DNA of 64,000 nt, from assembly GCA_023627715.1 (NCBI GenBank), contig JAMAHW010000035.1, positions 248,001-312,000 of the forward strand. Direction: 5' to 3'. Source of the stretch: Periconia sp. R9002 (lineage: Eukaryota; Ascomycota; Dothideomycetes; Pleosporales; Periconiaceae). Position numbers and translations under genes: made by a program. Positions 43,582-52,555 of the stretch are shown piece after piece. Numbering within the stretch: the first letter of the stretch is position 1; every line of letters starts with the position of its first letter. The notes beneath the pieces were generated by a model that saw nothing but the letters and a program-made list of their open reading frames with translations, did no database searches and was not told the DNA's origin.

Positions 43582-43632
43582 TTTATATACACGACTATAA
43601 CGCTGCAAAAACGTTCATTGTATCTAACGATG
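43582..43632 (-). promoter_or_regulatory. TATA box plus palindrome, copy 6
   Basis: TTTATATAC at 43582-43590 and CATTGTATCTAACGATG at 43616-43632 (N5 spacer, one mismatch). Confidence 0.5.
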
Positions 43633-43902
43633 CGTATTCTTTTCAACTATCATGATGTATAACCAATGCTTACGGATTAGTCCTTCGAGATGCTGATTTC
43701 GGGACAACTCAATTCTTTGATGGGCATGCTTTATGCAGTATATACAAATAAATTCACACAGCATTATAAACGTGCAGGGGCTCCTATACGGTATTCAAGT
43801 TATGGTAGATCATCAAATTTGCGTGTTAACATATAATCAATACATCCCTACTAAAGGGTAGGTCTCTGTCGGATCGAACAGGCTGGATGGACCGTCCCAG
43901 AC

Positions 43903-44301
43903 TCAGATAACGAGTCCAGTGCGCGTAACCTCCCCAGTCTTGACCACTCTATCACAGGTAGATAGGCCACCCCCATTAGATGTCACTTTGACAACTCGAG
44001 GGACGATGGGATTCTGGATGTTCTTGTCATTCCTAGGTTTGGCACGGCAGTTCTTTGCCACATGCCCAAATTTGCCGCAGTTGTAGCACTGCTTGGCATT
44101 GCACACTTTCGCGGTATGCCCGATACGGCCACATCGCTCACAGTTTGTTGCACATTGGCTCGCAAAGTGGCCAACCAAGCCACATCGGAAGCACGTCTCT
44201 TGAGCAGCCTTGGACTTTGTAGGGCAATTCCGGACCATGTGGTCGGTCTTGCCGCACTTGAAGCAGCCTTGTGTCTTCGTAGCGGTGATTTGGGTGGACA
44301 T
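43903..44301 (-). CDS. CCHC zinc-knuckle protein with shared tail, copy 7 (4 knuckles)
   Basis: 132 residues from the ATG at 44301 (MSTQITATKTQGCFKCG). A longer frame begins at 44406, inside the TATA box, and is rejected as the start. Knuckles: CFKCGKTDHMVRNC, CFRCGLVGHFASQC, CERCGRIGHTAKVC and CYNCGKFGHVAKNC. The tail is VTSNGGGLSTCDR...[10 protein letters not shown]. Closest in layout to copy 6, and the spacers upstream of copies 5 and 6 share long stretches, so these arose by tandem duplication of a unit of about 1 kb. Confidence 0.8.
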   Translation of the reverse strand: MSTQITATKTQGCFKCGKTDHMVRNCPTKSKAAQETCFRCGLVGHFASQCATNCERCGRIGHTAKVCNAKQCYNCGKFGHVAKNCRAKPRNDKNIQNPIVPRVVKVTSNGGGLSTCDRVVKTGEVTRTGLVI

Positions 44302-44395
44302 TTTCAGAGTGTTTCTTGGTTGTGTGTTAGTTCTTGTGTTTGGTATAGAGTAGTTGAACTGTTTTATCGAAGAAACTAACGCGAGATTCCGAAGA

Positions 44396-44449
44396 CTTAT
44401 ATACACATTCTATAACCCCAAAAACAGGTTCATTGTGATTTTAACAACG
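44396..44449 (-). promoter_or_regulatory. TATA box plus palindrome, copy 7
   Basis: CTTATATAC at 44396-44404 and CATTGTGATTTTAACAACG at 44431-44449 (N7 spacer, one mismatch in the right half-site). Confidence 0.5.
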
Positions 44450-44524
44450 TTCGTGTGTGTTTTCAACGAATTCATTATTCGTATACAATGCAGAAGTATC
44501 AGCGTCTAACTTTGCACGCTTAGA

Positions 44525-44656
44525 TCAACAACGGACCAATTGATCCTTCGCATCGCAGGCAAAGCACTTTCGGTTCTCCTCAGCAGCGAGTGATTCATCC
44601 TCGATTAACGGACCTGGCCACACCGGCGAGGACGGTTTGATTTGATCAGAAGCCAT
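44525..44656 (-). pseudogene. Small ORF with a half zinc knuckle
   Basis: A 43-codon frame (start 44656, stop 44525) begins MASDQIKPSSPVWPGP and ends NRKCFACDAKDQLVRC. The end matches the first knuckle of copies 3-5 (ECFACGNQGHLVRDC) but has lost the His (Gln) and ends in Cys-stop. It could be a decayed copy or a truncated short protein. No tail follows. Confidence 0.45.
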
Positions 44657-45612
44657 GAGGCTCTCCCCGTTGACGGGAACGATCTTAATAGGTCTGGGTT
44701 AAGCCTCAAAACAATGAGATGTTTCGGTCGGCTCGTAGCCGTCATGCTCGAAGAGGAATCGATATTGGTGGTTTTTTGTGAGATATTATATATTCGCATT
44801 GGGTTATGAAATAGTCCCACACGCAGCCATCTATGTTATCACATTATCGCGATCAATTGATAAGGAGTGAATATAGTTAGATTATTGGTGTTTGCGAAGG
44901 CGCGAGCTACCCTAAATTTGAATAGGTGGTGATTAATAGAAGGGCCCTTTGTAAGCCCTTACTATTACCTATTTAAATTAGGGCTGGCTAGATCTATATA
45001 TAAAAATAATATACAAATCTAAGAGAAAACAGAAAATATAGATGTGTAAGGGAGGGATAGTGGGAATTTAAAATGAATCGATTTAGACGATATTAATCCG
45101 ATAATGTAAATAATTATGGGTGACAATTGATAGTAGGAGAAAAGGCTTCTAATATATGCTTACTGTTTGCTGATATCCTGATTGCTAGGTGTTTGTGATT
45201 GCTCTTCTCCAACATAGACCCACACAAATAAATATGTATATATAGATGCATGACGGCTACACGCACCACCACTGTGTGTTCAATACAAAGCCCTACTTTC
45301 GCTTTCGATATTTTGTCCAACGAAATATGTTGTAGTAGTTGGAGACACGTTCATGATTATATAAGGTGTATACTTCACAGGTATATATATTAGGGTTTAG
45401 TTAGTTAGAGCACTGTCCTGACAATCCAAATGTATATTCCGCAAACTCATACCCGCATAACAAATTCTCAGCCAGCTGGTATATACATTTGTAAGAAAGT
45501 ACCGTCCAAAATTTTTTAACACTTGATGAAATGGGAATCACCACCCCTACGGGTGGCTTCACAATGCTATCGAACCACCTTATTTGAGACAGACTCAGTC
45601 ATGACCAGAGGC
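44657..45612. other. AT-rich spacer with a small inverted-repeat element
   Basis: At about 44907-44991, imperfect inverted ends (GCTACCCTAAATTTGAATAGGT and, reversed, GCCAGCCCTAATTTAAATAGGT, shown 5'-3' as separate arms) enclose about 40 bp, like a tiny MITE or a stable hairpin. A TATA-like run plus CACTGTGTGTTCAATACAAAG near 45230-45290 resembles a decayed island promoter with no gene below it. Confidence 0.35.
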
Positions 45613-45777
45613 CTAGACTACAAGGCCAGTCCTTGTCATCTCGCCGCGTTTTACAACACGATCGCACGTGCGGAGACATGCGAATATCTCCACGACTGTA
45701 GCCTTAACAGAAAATCGAAAGAGTAAGTTGAACTCACACGCTCTTTCTGCACCTATTAAGACCTTGAAATGAAAATT
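45613..45777 (-). pseudogene. Orphan shared tail without a body
   Basis: On the minus strand an open frame without ATG runs into FACLRTCDRVVKRGEMTRTG then LVV and a TAG at 45613. The second half of the tail is fully conserved, but the NG-G part has become FACL and no knuckle or BTB sequence precedes it. It is the right-hand edge of tail-containing sequence in the window. Confidence 0.6.
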
Positions 45778-45855
45778 TTATTCCTCGAAATTTCTTAAGC
45801 TTATCCGCATTGAAACCCCAATTCTAAGCATTTTGAAATCCATATTCCCATTCCT

Positions 45856-46949
45856 CTAAAACTGGTCCTTGAGCGTCTTGATCGTCGCCTTATAGTCATA
45901 TTTCTGAATTTCTTCCTTATCAATCCCCAATTTCTCCATGCTAAGCGACTCCGTGGGGCCCCACCCTTGTTCAAACTGCTCGGCATACAGAAACTGGACG
46001 CCCAGCCCCTTCCCGCCAATGCCCCAGATCTTGGTATAACTTTCTAGGTCCGTCTGGACGTATGCAACCTGGCGATCCAACGCCTCACCGTATATCTTGA
46101 GCATATCACCGAGGCTCAAAGTCTCAGGCGTAATGTTAACGTACTTCCCCTTTGTCTTCTCTGGACGGGCCACGATTTGGCGGGAGTAGATTCCAGGCGT
46201 CTTATTGACGTCTCCGGAAAGGGGGACCATGGTCGTGGATGCCGTGGGGAGGACTTGAACCCATTTACCAGAGCTGGGCTGGGAAAAGACTGAAATTAAT
46301 ATACGGCAAGACACAAGAATCCAGAAACTCACATATTCAAATGGCTTCACTATGGGATAATTGAGGGTGTTGTTCGGATAGTAACCCACAATGATATATG
46401 TGGTCTTGGCATGGAGCTCGGGCAGCTCGCTGCGGATCCACGAATCGATGGTGGCCTTATAATCGAAGTGTGGCACGGCGTACTTCCCATTGGTATGGTC
46501 GGAAGCGCTTGGGAGCGTCGACCAAAGGTAGTGCTCGAGCGACGTTGTTTCGGCTGCGGAACGAGCGAGCTTCTTGGCCTGTTCGACCTCAGTGGTGCCC
46601 GCCTCGTCGGGAGATTTGCCACTGTAGAGAAGCTCCCAGAAGTTGGTTAAGCCGAAGATGACGGAGGCACCCTCAAAGGCCTTGACGAGGGAGGCTTCGT
46701 CGTCTAGGTGGGCGGAGACTACTTCGGCGCCCTCAGAGGACAAGGCTTGGGACTTGTCACTCGAGACGTTCCGGGTGATAGCGCGCACTTTCCAGCCATC
46801 CAGCTTCAGGAATTCGTGGGCTGAGAAAGGTAGCGAAGTTGAGTTAGTTGTGCCTCATGTATGCCCCTTCGTATTGGAACGAGTTCCCACTCACCGACCG
46901 AACCACCCTGAGCACCAGTAGCTCCAACGACGGCAATAGTTTTAGCCAT
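45856..46949 (-). CDS. NmrA-like NAD(P)-binding family protein
   Basis: Three exons in coding order: 46949-46895, 46820-46333 and 46278-45856; introns 74 and 54 bp; 321 residues. The N-terminal exon gives the Rossmann motif (AVVGATGAQGGSV), joined to AHEFLKLDGWKVRAITRN. Further NmrA features are AHLDDEASLVKAFEGASVIF and PFEY joined to PSSGKWVQV. NmrA-like proteins bind NAD(P) and often act as redox sensors or atypical reductases without the usual catalytic Tyr/Lys. The 54-bp second intron is a multiple of three, so an unspliced frame looks open; removing it restores the family motif. No pathway is implied by the neighbours. Confidence 0.88.
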
Positions 46950-48612
46950 GGTGGTAATGTATCAGTGTGAAGGTAAATCAACAAGTGAGCTTTGAGGGGC
47001 GATGAGATGACAGTGCTTTCCAGGAAAGGAAACGCGGCTCTTTTGAACAGTTTCTTTCAATATTTCTGACAGTCCTACTCCCTCCTGGGCTCAATACTAG
47101 CTGCGCAGGAATGGATACGCTAGGACTTACACCGCAGGACACTCCTCTCCACATGTAAGACCCTACATCTTGTCCGCCGGCTGCCCATCACGGCCACTTC
47201 CACAAGTCTGCAGGACGAGAGCCACTTAACTGAAGGCGTTGATCAGTGCGAGGCCAGCGGAGTTCACTTCGACGTCGCCCTCCTAGCTTTGGTATCGCCG
47301 TCATCGTTTTACCATGAGCCACCTAACATAGGCTTTGCATTACACAATTGTGAAATCAGAGGCAATCACTCCACGATGGTAGAAGTGTATAACATCGACC
47401 ATTGTTAGTGCTAGCTACTGCACAGTAACTATGCCAGTTCTTCCTGAGGTATCCGATAGTGATGATGCTACTTCGGCTGGATATTACAGCATGTTATCTC
47501 CGCTCCACTTTTGCATTCTACGGAGAACAGCATTGCATACCTGCTCGATTGTGCAGATTTGATTTCAACGCACTCATTCTAGCAAAAGAAACGAGCGCAT
47601 GGCAATCTGGGTAATCGCCGGTCATGGTGATTATCTGTATATCAGGATGTACGTGATTTGGTTTGGGTTACTCGTCAATTTTGCCCATTTAAGTTAAAGA
47701 TAATTTAACAATCTCAGAAACTAACACTATTCTGTTTACGAAATCGCCTGACTATTTTACCACGCTATATTTCGTGGCTTAGGACTATATTAGGACTAAT
47801 GCAATAAGGGGCTAGATAACAACTCTGATAGTCTAGTATAGAGTAGGCAATCAGCTTAATGCAGAAAAAGTCAATAATTCGTAAGTGTAAGTAACGCAAT
47901 AGCATGGGGAAAGGTGAGTTTGTTTTCTAGTTACTACTTAACGAGATTGCTGAGCATAGCTCTATCTGTTTCCCTGGGTGCACGATGAGGCGTTGGCAGA
48001 TTCATGAAACTTTAAGAGTGACGTATCTTTCCTGTTTGTGGAAGTATAGAGGTGGGAGCTTTTTCATCAGTAGGGTGATGGCGTCAGCTACGCTTCTCTT
48101 AATGAGCAGCTCTACTAGCTTCACAGCTTGCTGCAATTTCACTCTGTCACCGTTCTCTAACACTACCAATCGTTGTTGATTGTTCATTGAGTCATACGGT
48201 AATAGGTGGCGACTTGGGTAGGCTACTGATGTGGTAATTGGCAGAGAAGGCGGTCAACGGACTACTAGTCTTTGCTGCTATAGCGAGCACCGTTGCAACT
48301 ATAGTATAGACGCTTTGCTTTAGCCCCGGAGCTTAGCTGTTACGCCCATGCGCCCGCTGAACCAACGCACTTTTCTTTTTTTTTTTTGCGTACTTTGTTG
48401 GAGAATTCGTTGTTACTGAGTGCAAAAATGCATAAATGGTATCTCCATACGGAGGTAACCCTGCTAACGTCAGCGGCCAGCCGAACTACGGTGGTAGCCT
48501 CCGTCAATTTGAACTGCCCGAAAATATTTTTAAATACAGCTTTCCATTCTCCAGTTTCACTTTGGAATTTATCATACTCATTACTGAAACCACTCAAAAA
48601 CAATCCTCAGCC
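46950..48612. other. Gene-poor AT-rich spacer
   Basis: 1.66 kb between divergent genes. A 61-codon minus frame (48002-48187) has no recognised domain. A short hairpin CCACGCTATATTTCGTGG lies near 47760. No transposase or repeat family is recognised. Confidence 0.4.
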
Positions 48613-49347
48613 ATGGCACCCAAGATCCTCTTCGTTCTTACCTCGTGCAATAAGCTCGGCAATACCGACAAGCCCACAGGCTGGTATCTTCCCGGTAAGC
48701 ATTGTAACTACAGATGCACACGTGCAGATCGCTAACGATTTATAGAGCTCGCCCATCCATATCATGTCCTTCATAACAAGGCGGAGATTGTGGTCGCATC
48801 ACCCAGGGGCGGCGAAGCACCTCTTGACCCCGGCTCGGCCGAGATGGCAAAGGACGACGTATCTCAAACGTTTCTAAAGACCAATGAGCAAGTGTGGAAG
48901 ACAACAGAGAAGCTCGACAGCTTTGTTGGCAAGGCTAGTGACTTTGACGCAATCTTCTACGTCGGTGGACATGGCCCTATGTTTGACCTTGTCGACGACC
49001 CTACCTCGCAGAGGGTGATTCGGGAATTTTGGGAGGCTGGAAACATTGTGTCAGCAATTTGTCACGCGCCGGCTGCATTTTACGACGTCAAGCTCTCGGA
49101 TGGAACCCTTCTGGTGGCTGATAAGGAGATTACAGCGTTCACCAATGTCGAGGAAGAACAGGTGGGGATGACTAAGGCGGTGCCGTTCCTTCCTGAGGAT
49201 GTGCTGCAGAAGGCAGGCGGAAAGTTTGTTAAGGCGTCAGAGCCTTGGGGTGAGAAAGTTGCGGTGTCTGGACGGCTCATCACCGGTCAGAACCCGACTA
49301 GTGCAACGGCCGTTGCGAAGGCCATTGCGAAAGCTTTGGGTATTTGA
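48613..49347 (+). CDS. DJ-1/PfpI family, HSP31-like protein
   Basis: Exons 48613-48694 and 48746-49347 (51-bp intron) give 227 residues. The order is HSP31-type: KILFVLTS, GWYLPELAHPY (Glu near residue 28), IFYVGGHGPMFDL, then the nucleophile elbow VSAICHAPAA with Cys about 133 and His about 134. HSP31-like proteins are glutathione-independent glyoxalases and stress chaperones that detoxify methylglyoxal. All active-site residues look intact. No targeting signal is seen, so it is probably cytosolic. Confidence 0.92.
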
Positions 49348-49723
49348 AATGTAATATCAAGCCGTGATCAATAGCCGACATTGAGAAGATATAAATCAGG
49401 ATACAGTCCATATCCAGCAGTTTGCTCCCAATCCTAGCCTGTGATCATTCTATAGTGTGATTCGCTGGGTTATAGCTATCCTAACAATCCATAGGTAGAT
49501 AGGATTATGGGTATAATCCCTACTACTCAAGTATTCCCTTCTGGAGTACGCCGTACTCCAAAACTAGAATCAATCTAGTTAAGTTGGCTCTCCTGCTCAA
49601 GCCACGCCACTTAGTGCACCTCCTGTCACGGATCAGACCCTGATGGTCCCTCGGTGAAACCTACTCTCGGATGACAACTCGGAACGCGTGTTGATTTCGT
49701 ATGCACTGACCATCGCGCCGAGA
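49348..49723. other. Spacer, no gene seen
   Basis: 3' region of the HSP31-like gene. It contains a short perfect hairpin GGAGTACGCCGTACTCC near 49542. No coding frame supported. Confidence 0.4.
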
Positions 49724-49885
49724 TCAAACGTTCACTTTGTTTCCGGTTTTGAGCTTAGCCAAGTTCTCAAGGTTGAGCGGAGGTGGTTTCATAGGCTTGG
49801 TCAGAGATGACATCTTGGGGCTGCCGCTCGTGTTGGAATTCATAGAACGCGTTGGGAGCATCTCGATTTTTGACGACCGGGTCAT
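49724..49885 (-). pseudogene. Solo N-terminus of a BTB-like island protein
   Basis: A 53-codon frame (MTRSSKIEMLPTRSMNSN...) ends LENLAKLKTGNKVNV-stop, matching the beginning of the 28 kb protein (VETAKLNSGKKVHV). A TATA-like GGTTATATAC lies about 130 bp upstream of the ATG, the family's usual distance, but no CATTGT palindrome is seen. The rest of the fold and the tail are missing. It lies 4 kb outside the main island. Confidence 0.4.
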
Positions 49886-50781
49886 GTACGAAAGACAGCA
49901 TCTTTGTGTCAGGGTATTGGATATATAAAAGAAGAGCAACCGAGAATTGGGTTGTGGACTGCTGGTTGAATTGAATGTGTAGGAAGGAAGCCACAACGTA
50001 GCAGTTCAGAGGGGGGTTATATACCCATCGATCGCCTTTCTCACACGTTCTTAGTATAGGAAGGTAAGTGAAACAAGGTAAGTGACGAAACCCTTCGTTC
50101 ACTTGTACGAAGTCTGTTTGCCTTCCCCTGAACATGTCGACCCTTGTGACAAACAATCCAGCACAATGAGCCTCACTGACCAAATCAATAAACCAGAGTG
50201 TTCCAAATCTCACCAATGGTTATCTGTATGTAAGAGAACCAGCCTCCCAGTCGCCGTTCGAAGCAAATTTGTGAAAAGAAGGTAATTGAAGAATGAACGA
50301 ACACGAGCCGGACCGCGTTAAAAAAGGATGTCATGGCCGATTATGTCGCAGGCCATTGTCCGAAAACACCATAGAGTCAGTACCGCTCAAACTTCATGAT
50401 CAATGGCACCCAGCGGAAGAGCTCAGTTTTGGGGGGTTTGGGATGAGGAGTGAGAGGCGATGAGCATGTGCGCACCAACGATGGCGTATATATACCCGAC
50501 ACAAATTCTTGAAGAGTCAAACAAGGCGATGTGTGGAATGAGAACAAACATTCATATGCACGTAGGCCAATTAGTTCCCTGCGCACGAACCACCACCAAA
50601 TTGATGTGGTCGCTCTCGCCGCTAGAACGCTGTTTCCCAATCGGGTAGGTACTCATGGAAGGGCAAACGACGATGTACCACGCCACAAACTATCAAACTC
50701 TTCCTGTCTCCACCATACCGGTACCCCAAAAACGTCAAACCCAGACGCCAGACACTCCAGACAGCAAACAATCTCGCAAAC
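49886..50781. other. Spacer and promoter of the 50.8 kb gene
   Basis: No gene supported. The TATA-like run for the solo BTB N-terminus is at about 50013. A second TATA-like TATATATAC is near 50487. Confidence 0.4.
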
Positions 50782-52155
50782 ATGCCTGTGTATCGCGGCA
50801 TCGCAATCACACTGCACTCGCAGTTCAACGTCGACATCTTCCCTGAGTTCCCCGCACGCCCGCAGGCTTTCTACGCGGAACGCAGCATTGCGACAAAGGT
50901 GCCCGAGCTTTTCGATGATGTGGAGTCCGCAGCAAACGTGTTTGTCCCCGTTTTCCCCGGAAGCCAGTTTTGGATCGCGTACTCTATTCGCCCACCCGTG
51001 CCAGAAGACCAACAGTTCTTCTTCAAGCTGTTCATCAATGGGGCGCACATCGTGAGTTGGACAACGGGCAAGGAGGAGGATTGGAAGGGCAAGACAATGT
51101 ATGGGCTATATGAGCGAGATGATGGGGGTGGGAAGAAGAGAGTAGAGAAGAGGGCGTTGTGCTTTACGCCCCCAGACGGTGGGTATGGACAGGAGTGGAC
51201 GGATATTGTGGATCCATTTGATGAGTCGGCTGTCATTGAGATCCGGGTCTTTCGAGCACATGGTAGGAAGAGGGTCGAGAGGAATGTTGTGCCGTTTGAA
51301 AAGAGCGAGTATGCCAAACAGGTTCGCGGGGTCAAGTGAGTTCAATGAAGGACATTTTTTGATTGGAATACTGCTAACACACTTAGTTTGGTTAACGCTG
51401 GCCGCGCGGACGCAGCACATCCCAAGCGGTTCTATAAAGTGGCTTTGATTGACCCCACAGACAAACCGTTCGCAACATTTCGATACTACTATCGGACATG
51501 GAATCAGTTATACCAGTTGGAGTTGGTGGATGAGGAGTCTGAATTCGCGGGTACAGACCTATCTATCATTGAACCCGACTCGGGAGATGCTGATGATAAT
51601 CAAGCCATGGGACAGGATACAGTCAATGTTGAGAATGGCATAGATGGTGAACCGTCTACTCCTATTCGAAACCAGGAGGTCAATGGGAGTGACTTGTTCA
51701 GGGACATGCCCAAGTTGAGTGCCCACACGACAAGCGAACACGCAGAAGACGTTGAACCTCGGAGGCTCAGCTATGAGCGTACCCCTCCTCGTTTCCTCGA
51801 CAACCAACCATGTGTCCCGCCTCTTAAGCAGTTCGATTCACCGAAGCGTTCTCTACGACGTTTTTTGGCAATGGAAAAGAAGGACATGATTCCAGAAGAG
51901 CTTGACACAAACTACCAGGCACAGGCGGAATACCCGGTGGATGAATGGACTGTGAGGACACCGAGCCCCGTCAAGTCGCTGCGCGAGGGTATATCGACGC
52001 CACCATTGACTGGTAGGTCTTCGTTCTCAGCCTCAGGCATCATCAGTGCCATTGCCAAAACATGGCGTCGTCGGGGAGCTAGCAGTCCAGAGAGTTCGGT
52101 GGATGGTGGAAGCAGAAATGCCTCACGGAATGGGTCGCGTAATGCATCACGTTAG
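50782..52155 (+). CDS. Conserved fungal protein of unknown function
   Basis: Exons 50782-51335 and 51387-52155 (51-bp intron, CTAAC branch) give 440 residues. The N-terminal about 230 residues are beta-rich (RGIAITLHSQFNVDIFPEFP, FWIAYSIRPP, FFFKLFINGAHIVSW, VIEIRVFRAHGRK), a pattern seen in a fungal-only family of uncharacterised proteins. After KPFATFRYYYRTWNQLYQL the protein is disordered, with acidic Ser/Pro stretches and a C-terminal repeat of Asn-Ala/Gly-Ser-Arg (SRNASRNGSRNASR). No enzyme motif is visible. Joining the exons gives VNLVNAGRADAAHP across the splice. Confidence 0.75.
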
Positions 52156-52555
52156 TCATGCCATAGGCTACAGCTTGATTTGGAGGATGAAGTGTGAAGG
52201 TTTGTTTTCTGAGGGATGATGGGATGGCTGGTGTAGGTGTCGGGTGAAACAGCTACCCCTGCAGGGGTGCACAGTAATGCAAGGAACATGGTTCTGATTG
52301 GCTGCGCATCCCCCGTCACCCCGCAATCCACCAGCTCCAAGCTCCCAGCACCATGGCACTGCACTGGCAGCTTACATCCGACGACACCTCATCGTAGCCA
52401 CCACTCTCCCTCCTATGCTTTCGTCTACATGTATCTGCCATTGACTGGTTTGAGCATCCTGAAATCGTATATCTAACGTCCTTCTTCCTGCGTGCCTTGC
52501 GTTCCTTCGTTTTGCTGTGCTGAGCTGAGCTCCCTCCGCCGTGTGACGTGACGCA
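52156..52555. other. Intergenic, promoter of the glutaminase gene
   Basis: No gene seen. C-rich tracts and a GATGGGATGG run only. Confidence 0.45.

Noticed and set aside
37530..44301. CCHC array as retrotransposon Gag remnants
   Set aside because: Gag usually has one or two knuckles beside capsid, with protease or RT nearby and LTRs. Here there are up to five knuckles, individual promoters, no pol sequence, no LTRs, and the constant tail.
44302..44406. N-terminal extension of CCHC copy 7 from the ATG at 44406
   Set aside because: The ATG overlaps the TATA box, and the extension is not conserved.
45114..45320. 68-codon minus frame below a promoter-like element
   Set aside because: The predicted sequence has no knuckle, BTB or tail similarity. 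Only the promoter remnant is worth noting.
45523..45726. Plus-strand 67-codon frame
   Set aside because: Antisense shadow of the orphan tail.
48002..48187. 61-codon minus frame (starts MNNQQRLVVLENGDR)
   Set aside because: It has some helical character but no domain, tail, promoter palindrome or splice signal, and lies in AT-rich spacer. I left it out of the gene list.
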